This document shows positions 35,169 to 44,851 of a stretch of 64,000 bases of DNA, piece by piece (position 1 is the stretch's first letter; every line of letters begins with the position of its first letter). The notes under the pieces were generated by a model. It worked only from the letters and a program-made list of their open reading frames with translations, did no database searches and was not told the DNA's origin. Origin of the DNA: JBKEDC01 sp047975205. Lineage in GTDB: Bacteria; Bacteroidota; Bacteroidia; Bacteroidales; Prolixibacteraceae. A program made the translations under genes and the position numbers. The stretch covers positions 1 through 64,000 of the forward strand of contig JBKEDC010000043.1 in NCBI GenBank assembly GCA_047975205.1, written 5' to 3'.

Positions 35169-37151
35169 TTAATCATAAAAAGACCATGCCACACCAAATC
35201 TAAATGATCTTCTGTAGAGTGGGTAATTCGGTGCAGCCCAATAGTTACCATCTAGCAGCCCGCTTGTTACATTCATGAGTTGAAAAAAGAAACGTGCACG
35301 TTTCAGTTTAAAATTATAGTGTAGATTCGTTACCGGATAATTACCGATTTTCTGTTCATTTTGCAGGTAAAACTGACCGGTAGCCGGATTATAGGCATCA
35401 GCATAATAGGCAGTGTTGTATCTCACATCGAAACCAATTCGATTATGAAGCACCTTAGCTAATGTAAATTTCCAATCTACTCTTAGCAATCCTGAAAATG
35501 TGGGTAGATGCAATGCACTTCGATTACTGCTCTGCCATTGCAATTGAGTTCGAACAAACCAGTGCTTTGATACAATATCTTTATTTAAATATGCAGACAA
35601 TATTAAAAGCTCTCCGCCTAATTGTTCCGGAGTTGCCTCTTCATTGTTATAAATGTAGTTATCAATAAGTGCATAGTTAAATCCTAGTGACATTCGAGCC
35701 CGCTGAGAAGTGATTTTACTCCTAATTCTCATTTCATTTGTATTATTGAAACGATTTTGCCAGATGTAATGGTTCGAGGTAAAGTTATCTTGAAAATAAT
35801 CAGGAACCAAGGAGTTTAATTCTGCTTCTACCGATAGTGTTGTTGTGTCATTTTTAATACGTAAAGGTTTTTCCAAAGAAGCACTCAGCTCAGACTGACC
35901 GGCTTTGAACCCGGTGAAATACAATCGACCGCTAACATCCCATGTCCAAAACTCACCATCTTCTCTAGCTATTCCTCCTCCAACATATGAATTAATCATT
36001 CTATCTTTTGCAAGATCTCCGGCCTCCATATTATACATTTTAGCTGTTACTACATCATTTCCGATGTAAATACGCTTAGAAAACGTAAATTTTTTGTCCG
36101 GATTTTCATAAAACTTAAGTTGAAATATATTGGTGAATCGGTTATAATAAGTGGTGTCGGCAGTTTCTATAGAATCATAATATGTGTTTTCAAAAAATGT
36201 ATAGTTCGGACTCGTTTCACTGAATGCCCTGAGATTAGAACTATATTCCACTTTATATAGAAATCCTGTTATAGGGCGGAAACGCTCCACTACATATCCG
36301 TTCCCATCATCTACTTCCTCGGTTTTTCCCAATTTATATTCATTTACCGCACTAAAATTTCTATTCTTTACTTCTGAATTGGCATTGGTTAGATTTACCA
36401 GAAAAGTTTCCGTTTCATCATAAATATTTAAGTTTCCTTGGTCAGGTTGAAGCCCTCCGTTTTCTTCAGTACGTTGACGGTTAGAGGTAAATGCTACATG
36501 AGAATTAAATTTATCTGTTCGATAGGTGGTGTAAAGTGCCATAGCGTTCAGTTTCGTTGCCTGACTCTGATAATGTCCTGTTGATTTATCCGTATTCAAC
36601 TGGAACCGGAAATTAAAATTAGGATTTACATTCTGGCTGTGATCAATATTAAACAACATTTCATCGCGCGAGTTTTTATTCCCATTTTGAGCATAGGTAA
36701 GCACGGAGTAAGGTGTTGTAGTGTTTAAATACTGTAAATTAGACGGCAGCTTCATGTAAGCCTCTACATTTCTGGAAAAATAAAAATCATTCACATAACT
36801 ACGCTTGAAGAAATCTGCATATTGATAATACCCCCCAATATTTCCGGTTGTTTCGGGTAATATATTATTCGCAAAAACCGGTTCATACAAGTGAAAATCT
36901 CTTAAAGCAGTATCTAATTCTGCTTCTTTAAATTTTGCCCCATCTTGGTCGATTGTCCATGCAGACATAATCGAAATTATAGAATCATTTTTATGATCTT
37001 CATGTTCATCTTGCTTTTGCTTATCATCCGGGTTTTCTTCATCAGGACCATTATTTTCTGTGCCCGGTAAATTAAATGAAGGAACGCCCGATTGAGCCCA
37101 AAGCGAGTGCCCACTTATGGTTATTAGTAAAATGATAAAGATATATTTCAT
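35169..37151 (-). CDS. Putative beta-barrel porin (Bacteroidetes Porin_10-like)
   Basis: 660 residues from ATG 37151 (MKYIFIILLITISGHSLWAQ signal peptide). An acidic Asp/Glu/Lys-rich linker follows (about 30-60, ENPDDKQKQDEHEDHKND), then aromatic-rich alternating strands to the end (FRFGVAWSFYD, with a terminal aromatic residue cluster as in outer membrane barrels). Matches the family annotated as putative porin in Bacteroidales, often next to a transglycosylase gene as here. Substrate unknown. Confidence 0.83.
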   Translation of the reverse strand: MKYIFIILLITISGHSLWAQSGVPSFNLPGTENNGPDEENPDDKQKQDEHEDHKNDSIISIMSAWTIDQDGAKFKEAELDTALRDFHLYEPVFANNILPETTGNIGGYYQYADFFKRSYVNDFYFSRNVEAYMKLPSNLQYLNTTTPYSVLTYAQNGNKNSRDEMLFNIDHSQNVNPNFNFRFQLNTDKSTGHYQSQATKLNAMALYTTYRTDKFNSHVAFTSNRQRTEENGGLQPDQGNLNIYDETETFLVNLTNANSEVKNRNFSAVNEYKLGKTEEVDDGNGYVVERFRPITGFLYKVEYSSNLRAFSETSPNYTFFENTYYDSIETADTTYYNRFTNIFQLKFYENPDKKFTFSKRIYIGNDVVTAKMYNMEAGDLAKDRMINSYVGGGIAREDGEFWTWDVSGRLYFTGFKAGQSELSASLEKPLRIKNDTTTLSVEAELNSLVPDYFQDNFTSNHYIWQNRFNNTNEMRIRSKITSQRARMSLGFNYALIDNYIYNNEEATPEQLGGELLILSAYLNKDIVSKHWFVRTQLQWQSSNRSALHLPTFSGLLRVDWKFTLAKVLHNRIGFDVRYNTAYYADAYNPATGQFYLQNEQKIGNYPVTNLHYNFKLKRARFFFQLMNVTSGLLDGNYWAAPNYPLYRRSFRFGVAWSFYD

Positions 37152-37166
37152 ATGCATAGGCGACAA

Positions 37167-38008
37167 ATATACTAGAATTGCGTGATGAACGCAGCATTTT
37201 AATGCAGCATTTATATCATTCTACACTCTAACAGGCTGAAAAGACTTGAATTTACGCTCAATTATTTTTTGATGAGTACTAAAATTTCACAAAACATCCG
37301 GCAATCGGCTGTTTCAAATTATGCAAAGATTTAATGTCTTCTATGCTTGCAAAAAGACAGCAATATTATCAAAGAAATAGCTGTAATCCATTCATTTCTT
37401 AATGAGAATAGAGATAATTATGTATCTCTTCAAGTTTATTTGAATACGGATATCCTGAATTAGTTCTGGCATCTTCTTATTGTTATTGATTATCGGAATA
37501 AAAAGCATTTTTTACTGCGTTTCTAGGCAAAGAAATAGGTGAATTATACCTAATTCTACCAATTATTCGAACTAAAAAGTGTGCAAAATAGAAACCACAG
37601 CAATAAACACCTAACTATCAGAAGATTAAAACAAGGTACACAAAAGACACAGTAGTTCTCATCATTTTTGCCCTTAGATACTTACTTATGTGATTATTTC
37701 AAATAGAAAATCCATTCAAATAAATCATTTTGAAATATAATGAATCAAAATGCAAACATATTTCAATTTAATCAAATCAAAAACAAACATATTTTAAAAA
37801 AAATCATTAATTAAATATCATTATTGCATAAAATATAAATAAAACATAGTATGAGTATTAAAATATACATATTTTTGAAACAAACTATAAAAACAAGTAC
37901 GTCAAATCAATTAAATATCATTTAATTTAAGATATACATATCAATAATAGATGCATAAAGAAATAAAAATAAATATTTATCAAAATCAATCATTTTAAAA
38001 ATATAGAT
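37167..38008. other. AT-rich noncoding region upstream of the nitrogen operon
   Basis: About 840 bases with no credible gene between divergent porin genes. The right half (37680-38000) is extremely A/T-rich, with recurrent AATCAAA and ATATTT-like words. TATTTTTG at 37870-37877 resembles a -7 box but lacks a -33 partner. Probably holds the nitrogen-responsive promoter; no specific operator could be identified. Confidence 0.5.
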
Positions 38009-38677
38009 ATGAAAAAAGGAACTACATTAATGATGATCTTGTCATTGCTAGCGTTGACTACAACAAGAGCTTTCGCTCAAGAAAAAGAATCAAAAGTAAA
38101 TTGGGATTTAGGAGGTGATTTAGTCAGCAATTATATCTGGCGAGGTATTAAATATGGCGAAGGTGTAAATGTACAACCTTATTTAGAGCTAAGCATGGGT
38201 AATTTTTCTTTGGGAGCTTGGGGCTCTGCTGACTTTAACGGTTTCGGAGAAATGGACTTTTACAGTAAATATGTTTCCAACTTCGGATTGAGTTTAGGCA
38301 TTACCGATTATTATTACACAGGAAGTGATTGGGGCAACAAACAATCGCATGCTTTTGAAGTTAATGCCGGTTATGAAATCGGGATTTTAAGCTTAGCAGG
38401 AAATATTATACTTAACGAAGCATCGGGTGCCGGTTCCATTGGTGGAGATATGTATTACGAGGTCGGATTGAATTTCAACAAATGGGCTTGTTTTATTGGA
38501 GGTGGCAACGGATGGCACACCGGCGACTTAGGTAGGGATTTTGAAATTACCAACATCGGAGTTAAAACTTGGAAAGAACTTAAATTTTCAGATTCATTCA
38601 GCATTCCAATATCAGCATCAGCCATTTTAAATCCGAATACGGAGCAATTTTATGTGGTACTCAGTATTTCCATTTAA
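38009..38677 (+). CDS. TorF-like outer membrane porin
   Basis: 222 residues with a signal peptide (MKKGTTLMMILSLLALTTTRAFAQ) and a short beta barrel. DLVSNYIWRGIKYGEGVNVQPYLEL near the N-terminus is the signature of the TorF/Gcw_chp family of putative porins. It is 26 bases upstream of the P-II gene and in the same operon as the ammonium transporter, suggesting an outer membrane route for a small nitrogen compound. The last residue is Ile (VVLSISI), within the usual amphipathic last strand. Confidence 0.85.
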   Translation: MKKGTTLMMILSLLALTTTRAFAQEKESKVNWDLGGDLVSNYIWRGIKYGEGVNVQPYLELSMGNFSLGAWGSADFNGFGEMDFYSKYVSNFGLSLGITDYYYTGSDWGNKQSHAFEVNAGYEIGILSLAGNIILNEASGAGSIGGDMYYEVGLNFNKWACFIGGGNGWHTGDLGRDFEITNIGVKTWKELKFSDSFSIPISASAILNPNTEQFYVVLSISI

Positions 38678-38703
38678 CAAGTAAATCAAATAATAAATTA
38701 GTA

Positions 38704-39060
38704 ATGAAAAAAATTGAAGCAGTTATCAGAAAGACCAAATTTGATGAGGTTACCGAAGCCTTGCATGAAGCAGGTATCGATTTCTTCTCCTATTGGGATG
38801 TGCGCGGTGTTGGTCAAACAGTACAATCGCGTGTTTACAGAGGAATTAAATATGACACCAGTGCCATTGAGCGCCGATTAATTTCATTGGTTGTTCGAGA
38901 CAAAAATTTGGAAAAAACAATACTTGTCATTAGAAATGCGGCAAAGACAGGCGAAATTGGCGATGGTAGAATTTTTGTATCGAATATTCATGAATCATAT
39001 CGCATACGCACAGGAGAATTTGGTGACGAATCATTATACGTAAAAGACAAAGAGGAATAA
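38704..39060 (+). CDS. P-II family nitrogen regulatory protein
   Basis: 118-residue GlnB/GlnK-type trimeric signal protein that senses 2-oxoglutarate and ATP/ADP and gates AmtB. The N-terminus MKKIEAVIRKTKFDEVTEALHEAGI and the C-terminal B- and C-loop region (IRNAAKTGEIGDGRIFVSNIHESYRIRTGE) are standard. The T-loop keeps the tyrosine of VYRGIKYD, the position uridylylated in other bacteria, but its text (GVGQTVQSRVYRGIKYDTS, ERRLIS) departs from the enterobacterial form. It is two bases upstream of the ammonium transporter gene, so GlnK-like control of that channel is likely. Confidence 0.95.
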   Translation: MKKIEAVIRKTKFDEVTEALHEAGIDFFSYWDVRGVGQTVQSRVYRGIKYDTSAIERRLISLVVRDKNLEKTILVIRNAAKTGEIGDGRIFVSNIHESYRIRTGEFGDESLYVKDKEE

Positions 39061-39062
39061 TT

Positions 39063-40328
39063 ATGAATGAAACTATACTTTTAGAAAAATTAGCCGAACA
39101 ACAAGCTACAATTGAAGGATTAACGCTAGGGATTGACAATATGTGGCTATTAATCTGCGCTTGTCTCGTCATGTTCATGCAACCCGGATTTGCACTTGTT
39201 GAAGCCGGATTTACCCGAGCTAAAAACACCGCTAACATATTAATGAAGAACCTCATGGATTTCTCCATCGGATCTATTCTATATTGGATAATTGGGTTTG
39301 GACTTATGTATGGTTCCAGCCGCAACGGTCTTATTGGAACGCCCGATTTCTTTTTTACCAGCGATAGTTGGGGAAGCTATTCTGATTATGCAGACCTGTT
39401 TTTTCAAACTGTTTTTTGCGCCACTGCTGCCACTATTGTTTCCGGAGCTATGGCTGAACGAACAGAATTCACTTCTTACCTTATTTTCACGGTTGTCATT
39501 TCCGTATTTATTTATCCTATTTCCGGGCATTGGACATGGGGAGGCGGTTGGCTGTCGGAATTAGGGTTTCACGACTTTGCAGGATCAAGTATCGTGCATT
39601 CCGTAGGTGCGTGGATAGGCTTAGCCGGCACCCTCATCATAGGCCCTCGAATTGGAAAGTATAAAAAAGATGGCACCCCTAATGCCATTCCCGGTCACAA
39701 CTTACTTTTGGGAGCTTTAGGTGTGTTTTTCCTTTGGTTCGGTTGGTTCGGATTCAATCCAGGTTCACAATTGGCTGCTGCCGGAGCTGAAAATGCGGTT
39801 GCTATCGGACATATTGCCATCACTACAAACTTGGCTGCCGCTGCCGGAGCAGTAACATCTATGATTGTAGCGTGGTTCCGCTACAAGCGTCCTACTCTTT
39901 CATTATCATTAAATGGAGCTCTCGCCGGATTAGTTGCCATTACAGCAGGTTGCGATGCTGTGAGCCCTACCGGAGCATTAATTATTGGCATATGCGCAGG
40001 TATTATATTGCCTCTTTCAGTGGAATACATCGACAAAGTGCTTAAAATTGATGATCCTGTAGGTGCAGTTTCGGTGCATGGTGTTTGCGGTGCATTCGGC
40101 ACGCTAATGGTTGGATTATTTTCTACCTCCGAGGGATTATTTTACGGGCATGGTTATCATTTGCTCGGGGTTCAGGCCATCGGGGTAATCGTATTCTTTG
40201 CTTGGGCATTTGGTTTGGGATTCATTTTATTCAGCATATTGAAAAAACTAAATATTCTCCGTGTTTCTAAATTGGTGGAAGAAGAAGGGCTAGATTTGTA
40301 TGAGCATGGAGAATCGGCTTTTAATTAG
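39063..40328 (+). CDS. amt: Ammonium transporter (Amt family)
   Basis: 421-residue inner-membrane channel with about 11 helices. Conserved Amt features: PGFALVEAGFTRAKNTANILMKN near residues 41-63, the twin pore histidines in SSIVHSVGAWIGLAGT and SVHGVCGAFGTLMVGL, and GFNPGSQLAA. An N-terminal acidic stretch of about 25 residues precedes helix 1. Organised with the P-II gene two bases upstream, the classic glnK-amtB pairing, and followed by a terminator at 40367-40400. Confidence 0.97.
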   Translation: MNETILLEKLAEQQATIEGLTLGIDNMWLLICACLVMFMQPGFALVEAGFTRAKNTANILMKNLMDFSIGSILYWIIGFGLMYGSSRNGLIGTPDFFFTSDSWGSYSDYADLFFQTVFCATAATIVSGAMAERTEFTSYLIFTVVISVFIYPISGHWTWGGGWLSELGFHDFAGSSIVHSVGAWIGLAGTLIIGPRIGKYKKDGTPNAIPGHNLLLGALGVFFLWFGWFGFNPGSQLAAAGAENAVAIGHIAITTNLAAAAGAVTSMIVAWFRYKRPTLSLSLNGALAGLVAITAGCDAVSPTGALIIGICAGIILPLSVEYIDKVLKIDDPVGAVSVHGVCGAFGTLMVGLFSTSEGLFYGHGYHLLGVQAIGVIVFFAWAFGLGFILFSILKKLNILRVSKLVEEEGLDLYEHGESAFN

Positions 40329-40366
40329 CTTGTCGTAAAACTTGTGTATACTTTTGTTTTGTCTGT

Positions 40367-40400
40367 AAAATGCCTACTTCACAAATTGAGGTAGGCATTT
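40367..40400 (+). terminator. Terminator of the porin/P-II/amt operon
   Basis: AAATGCCTAC pairs with GTAGGCATTT around a 13-base spacer and is followed by ATTTTC. It lies about 40 bases past the amt stop. Confidence 0.75.
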
Positions 40401-40461
40401 ATTTTCTAACAAACTTTTATTAGCTTTGTCAACTCAATTGAATCGTTCAAAAAAGAGTATT

Positions 40462-40734
40462 ATGCCTAAAAACAAAATATATTGCCAAAGTTGTGGAATG
40501 CCTCTCAGCAAAGACCCTCAACATGGAGGAGTTAATGCTGATGGCTCTCACTCTACAGTGTATTGCAGTTACTGCTACATAAATGGCGATTTCACTTTTA
40601 AGGGACCGGTGTATGAATTTCAAGAACATTGCAGAAAAGCAATGGTTGCCAATGGTCATCATAAAATTAAGGCATGGTTGTTCACCAGAGGTATGAAAAG
40701 ATTAAATCGATGGACAACAAAAAATAACCATTAA
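40462..40734 (+). CDS. Small zinc-ribbon protein
   Basis: 90 residues from ATG 40462. Two CxxC pairs, CQSCGMPLSKDPQHGG and YCSYCYINGDF, form the zinc ribbon of the Zn_ribbon_2-type putative zinc ribbon family; the rest is basic and helical (KAWLFTRGMKRLNRW). Role unknown; relatives are annotated only by the domain. A TAGCTTTG sequence at 40421-40428 could be its -7 box. An ATG at 40426 would add 12 residues but lies on that element. Confidence 0.8.
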   Translation: MPKNKIYCQSCGMPLSKDPQHGGVNADGSHSTVYCSYCYINGDFTFKGPVYEFQEHCRKAMVANGHHKIKAWLFTRGMKRLNRWTTKNNH

Positions 40735-40797
40735 TCTAAGAAACTTAACAATTCATTGTTTGTTCCTTAAAAACAATACAATTCAGCATTTAGCACT

Positions 40798-41199
40798 ATG
40801 GCAAAAAAAGCAGCACCCGTGATGCAAGATATCTGGTTACTTATTCTTAGAGTAGTCGTTTCCGGATCAATGTTAACCCATGGGATTCCTAAATTTTTAA
40901 ATCTTATTCAAGGGAAATTTCAATTTCCGGATCCATTTGGTATGGGCAGCGAACTATCACTTATATTAGTTGTAGGTGCCGAATTTTTTTGTTCTATTCT
41001 CGTGCTCTTAGGTATTTTAACCCGATGGGCATCTTTACCTATTTTATTTACCATGTTTATTGCTGTATTCTTTATTCACAACAACGATCCATTTCAAGCT
41101 AAAGAACTAGCTATGCTATATCTACTATTATTTGGAACAATCAGTGTGTTTGGCAGTGGGAACTATGCCCTCGGCAAATTACTGGGGAATAAAAACTAG
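40798..41199 (+). CDS. DoxX family membrane protein
   Basis: 133 residues, four transmembrane helices. LILRVVVSGSMLTHGIPKFLNL near the N-terminus and VGAEFFCSILVLLGILTRWASLP in the middle are typical DoxX/SURF4-like text. Such proteins take part in quinone- or thiol-linked redox reactions in some bacteria, but this one cannot be assigned a reaction. It stands 62 bases before the aldo/keto reductase, so the two may be cotranscribed. Confidence 0.88.
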   Translation: MAKKAAPVMQDIWLLILRVVVSGSMLTHGIPKFLNLIQGKFQFPDPFGMGSELSLILVVGAEFFCSILVLLGILTRWASLPILFTMFIAVFFIHNNDPFQAKELAMLYLLLFGTISVFGSGNYALGKLLGNKN

Positions 41200-41260
41200 C
41201 AGAGGACGTGCCAACGATAAGTAAAAAGTAATCACATTAGCTCTAAATAATTAAGCACCG

Positions 41261-42106
41261 ATGGAATACACTAAACTACATAATGGAATTGAGATGCCAA
41301 TGCTTGGTTATGGTGTATATAAGATACCTGACCAGAAAATTTGCGAAAGGTGTGTAACCGAAGCTATTGAAACGGGATATCGAATGATTGACACAGCTGC
41401 TATATACAGAAATGAGAGTGCTGTTGGAAATGCCATAAAGAATAGTCCTATCGATAGATCTGAACTTTTTATTACGAGTAAGATATGGGTGCAAGATGTG
41501 AACTACGAAAGTACTCGCAAAGCATTTGAAGCTACATTAAAGAATCTACAACTGGATTATCTTGATTTATATTTAATTCATCAGCCGGTAAATGATTATT
41601 ACGGAGCATGGCGGGCTATGCAAGAACTCTATCATGAAGGACTGATAAAGGCTATTGGAGTGTCCAATTTTCCTAATGATCGATTGGTTGACTTGAGTCT
41701 ATTTAGTGATTTCTCACCTATGGTAAATCAAATAGAAACTCATCCTTACCTGCAGCAAGAAATACCATTGCAGGTAATGAAAAAATACCATATCGTACCC
41801 CAAGCATGGTCGCCATTCGCAAGAGGTGAAAATAACTTATTTGAGAATCAACTACTTAAATCTATCGGAGAAAAATATGGGAAATCAATCTCCCAAGTTG
41901 TACTTCGTTGGCTCATTCAGCGCGGTTTTGTTGTCATACCAAAGACTATTCATCAAAATCGAATGAAAGAAAATATGCATATTTTCAATTTTGAACTAGA
42001 TACCGATGATATGGAGTTAATAACAACGCTTGATACCGGAAAAACCCTATTTGAAGATCGCCAATCAGTAGAATATGTTTTGCATAAATTCGGATATAAG
42101 ATTTAG
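41261..42106 (+). CDS. Aldo/keto reductase
   Basis: 281-residue cytoplasmic NADPH-dependent (alpha/beta)8-barrel oxidoreductase. The catalytic tetrad is visible: Asp44 and Tyr49 (MIDTAAIYRNE), Lys74 (ITSKIW) and His107 (LYLIHQP). The cofactor region VVIPKTIHQNRMKEN contains the phosphate-binding Lys and Arg. Length and text match the AKR5-type (2,5-diketo-gluconate reductase-like) enzymes. Substrate unknown. It converges with the first gene of the pectin locus (18-base gap). Confidence 0.93.
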   Translation: MEYTKLHNGIEMPMLGYGVYKIPDQKICERCVTEAIETGYRMIDTAAIYRNESAVGNAIKNSPIDRSELFITSKIWVQDVNYESTRKAFEATLKNLQLDYLDLYLIHQPVNDYYGAWRAMQELYHEGLIKAIGVSNFPNDRLVDLSLFSDFSPMVNQIETHPYLQQEIPLQVMKKYHIVPQAWSPFARGENNLFENQLLKSIGEKYGKSISQVVLRWLIQRGFVVIPKTIHQNRMKENMHIFNFELDTDDMELITTLDTGKTLFEDRQSVEYVLHKFGYKI

Positions 42107-42124
42107 TTACTTTTTAAAAAGTTT

Positions 42125-42886
42125 TTATCTGCAATCTGAACTATTCAATATCTTATCTAAGATAGGACGTTCGAACTCCACCCAGTGTTCATATCCCTTC
42201 TGAGTGAGGTGCACACCGTCTTTGGTATATTCTTTCACCATACTTCCTTTTTGATTTATAAATTGATTATATAAATCTATTACTTCATATGGGGCATTAA
42301 CTGCATTGCTCCTAATCAGTTTATTAACCGCTATAATATCATCTTTCAGAAAGTCTCTTCTAGTCGGTAAAATAGTACGAACATATATCTTCGTTTGTGG
42401 TGATTTTCGGGCTATCTTCTTTGTTATTCTTAAAATATTCTTTGCAATATAATCTACTGATGGCACAATTTTATCATAAGCAAAGCGGGTATCTATATCA
42501 TGATGCATATTAAACAGATCATTTACTCCAATTAGAATAAAAACAGCTTTGGGTTGGAAATAGCAAATTTCATCTAACCTCTTTAATATTCCATCAGTTA
42601 CATCTCCGGCGATACCTCTATTGCGAATATGCTCCAACCCAAATCTTTTATTCCAATCACCTCCTTGCTGCGTAATACTATTTCCAATAAAGACAACTTC
42701 ACCATATTTTAATGGTTTGTTTTTAAAGCTCGCTATTCTACTTTGGTAATTCTTTATGGTCCAATCATTATGATAACGCGAAACCACAGATTTTGAAGGA
42801 TACAATTTGTCTATTGATTGTGCACTCAAACCATCATTTAGCAGCAGAATACCGATTAGCAGTATAAATTTTAAAAACTTTTTCAT
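42125..42886 (-). CDS. SGNH/GDSL-type esterase
   Basis: 253-residue secreted protein (signal MKKFLKFILLIGILLLNDGLSAQ). SGNH blocks: VFIGNSITQQGGDW (block I, GNS rather than GDS, nucleophile Ser), GIAGD (block II), IGVNDLF (block III, Asn-Asp) and KDGVHLTQKGYEHW (block V, Asp and His). A carbohydrate esterase role, removing acetyl groups from pectin or side chains, is inferred from its place as the last gene of the minus-strand pectin run; a role in sialic or other sugar esters is possible. Confidence 0.85.
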   Translation of the reverse strand: MKKFLKFILLIGILLLNDGLSAQSIDKLYPSKSVVSRYHNDWTIKNYQSRIASFKNKPLKYGEVVFIGNSITQQGGDWNKRFGLEHIRNRGIAGDVTDGILKRLDEICYFQPKAVFILIGVNDLFNMHHDIDTRFAYDKIVPSVDYIAKNILRITKKIARKSPQTKIYVRTILPTRRDFLKDDIIAVNKLIRSNAVNAPYEVIDLYNQFINQKGSMVKEYTKDGVHLTQKGYEHWVEFERPILDKILNSSDCR

Positions 42887-42956
42887 ATAATTTGTATCCT
42901 AAATTTAATATCAAATCAAAAAAACATTTTTCAATAGGCATTATTGACATACAATA

Positions 42957-44831
42957 TTATTTTACATCATCTCCAATATAAAATCCGGTATGTGGCGGCT
43001 GATTATAACCAACATTTTGCCAAATAATACTCAATCTGTAAATAGGATCTTGCATTAAGGTTACAAAGCGGTGTTCAGTTGGTATCGTTGTTGTGTAAAT
43101 ACGGAGTGATTGGTTGTCTTCCGCTCTAAAAATCACTTCTTCTCTCCAATCGCCAAATATATCTGCTGATATGCAAGGATCTGATTTAGTTCCGTTGTTA
43201 CTTTTGCACCCGTCAGCAACAAAGATCGTATTTTGTTTCTCATTTTTCCAATCCCATTTGTAGATTTTGTTTGAGTCTAAAAGTTCGCGTAACAAGTCAC
43301 CATCCCACCAAATGGCAAAATTGCACGAGCGTGGTTCTTGATCTGATATTTTCTTTCCTTGAGCATTCCACATTCCTCTAATTCCGGCTCCCTTTACCCA
43401 ACATTCATTTCCGGGATATCTCGGATCAACATTGAATGCCACTCCTCTTCCCGGTCCTTCTCCTTTATCTGATCCGGACTCAGCAGCCTTCACCGAAGGA
43501 ACTTTCCAAAGTACTTTTCCAGAGTCTGCTTCGCGAAAACTCATGCCGGCATCACCGAAGCGTTCTTGAATTGTAAATATTTCAAGTCCGGGATGTGTAG
43601 GATCTAAATCTGATAAATGTAACGCATCACCATGTCCGAAACCTGTTGCATGTAGCGGCGTTCCATTATTATCAATTGCTGCTGCTCCATAAATAATTTC
43701 ATCACACGAATCACCATCTACATCTCCCACTGCTAAACTGTGGTCTCCTTCTCCATGTATGGAATAATTATTTTTCTTTCCATCTTCGCTATCAAAAGTC
43801 CAATCTAATTGAAAATTATTATTCTCCCATCTGAGTGCTGCCAAAGCAACCTTGGTATAATATCCCCTGCAAAAGACTAGTGACGGATGTTTTCCATCAA
43901 GATATGCCGTGCAAGCCAAATAACGTTCAGAACGATTACCATAACCATCTCCCCATACTTTTTTCAAATTCGCAGGTGTTTGTTCCATACCCTTAGGGTA
44001 TCTACTAATCGGATAATCTATTGTTTTCAATTCTTTTCCGGTCATTCCATCAAACATAGTGAGATACTCCGCCCCTGAAATGATATGTCCAGATTTTTCT
44101 CGGTAATCTGCGGTAGCATCTCCAATGACATGTCCTATTCCATCAATTGTTCCATCTGATGTTTTTAGCACCATTTCAGCTTTTCCATCTTGATCGAAAT
44201 CATAAACCAGAAATGGGTTATAATGAGCTCCCTCTCTGATATTATTTCCTAAATTTATTTCCCAAAGTAGTGTTCCATCTAGTTTATAGGCTTGAAATAT
44301 CGGAGGACTTGTATTCCCCTGATGACTATTATCATGTCCTATTCCCACCATGTGAATAACAATTTCATAATTGCCATCTCCATCTAGATCGGCAACCGAA
44401 GCATCATTTGGAGAATATCCTTTAGGAGTTTGTAATGGCAGCTGAAAATAGTTTTGTCCTTCTTTTGTATTATTAAACACGAACTGCCCTTCAGCTGCGC
44501 CTTCTTTCTTGTTTTGAAGAGGTTTCACAAAATATACATATTTACCTTCGTCTTTAAGTTGTGTATCCAAAAATGAAGTTGACTTATCAATAGGAGCATC
44601 ATTCACTTTCTCCGTTTTTCCTTTATATTCTCGATAAAGGTTAAACGATACATTTTCAGGATCCGAATCAAGCAATCGCCAACTCACAAAAGCATTATTT
44701 TCATTCGCTCTGACTGCCACCAATCCCCGAGAAAGTTTTTCCATCTTTCGTTCGGCTCGAGCTGTCAAATTAAGAAACAGAAATGACAACAGTAAAATTG
44801 ATATTCTACTTAAAATTAGCTTTAGATTCAT
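42957..44831 (-). CDS. Rhamnogalacturonan lyase, polysaccharide lyase family 11
   Basis: 624 residues: signal peptide (to about residue 26), a small fibronectin-like domain (about 30-125, SRGLVAVRANENNAFVSWRLLDSDPENVSFNLYRE) and an eight-bladed propeller with many DLDGDGNYEIVIHMVG, DFDQDGKAEMVLKTSDGTIDG and DVDGDSCDEIIYGAA calcium-binding repeats. These are the marks of PL11 (YesW/YesX type) enzymes, which cut the alpha-1,4 bond between rhamnose and galacturonate in the rhamnogalacturonan I backbone and leave an unsaturated end for GH105. This gene defines the likely substrate of the whole locus. Confidence 0.93.
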   Translation of the reverse strand: MNLKLILSRISILLLSFLFLNLTARAERKMEKLSRGLVAVRANENNAFVSWRLLDSDPENVSFNLYREYKGKTEKVNDAPIDKSTSFLDTQLKDEGKYVYFVKPLQNKKEGAAEGQFVFNNTKEGQNYFQLPLQTPKGYSPNDASVADLDGDGNYEIVIHMVGIGHDNSHQGNTSPPIFQAYKLDGTLLWEINLGNNIREGAHYNPFLVYDFDQDGKAEMVLKTSDGTIDGIGHVIGDATADYREKSGHIISGAEYLTMFDGMTGKELKTIDYPISRYPKGMEQTPANLKKVWGDGYGNRSERYLACTAYLDGKHPSLVFCRGYYTKVALAALRWENNNFQLDWTFDSEDGKKNNYSIHGEGDHSLAVGDVDGDSCDEIIYGAAAIDNNGTPLHATGFGHGDALHLSDLDPTHPGLEIFTIQERFGDAGMSFREADSGKVLWKVPSVKAAESGSDKGEGPGRGVAFNVDPRYPGNECWVKGAGIRGMWNAQGKKISDQEPRSCNFAIWWDGDLLRELLDSNKIYKWDWKNEKQNTIFVADGCKSNNGTKSDPCISADIFGDWREEVIFRAEDNQSLRIYTTTIPTEHRFVTLMQDPIYRLSIIWQNVGYNQPPHTGFYIGDDVK

Positions 44832-44851
44832 AACAAAAAGGTTTGTATTAA

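Noticed and set aside
42109..42122. Palindrome ACTTTTTAAAAAGT between the aldo/keto reductase and esterase genes
   Set aside because: It has no loop and only one G-C pair per arm, so it is unlikely to act as a terminator hairpin.
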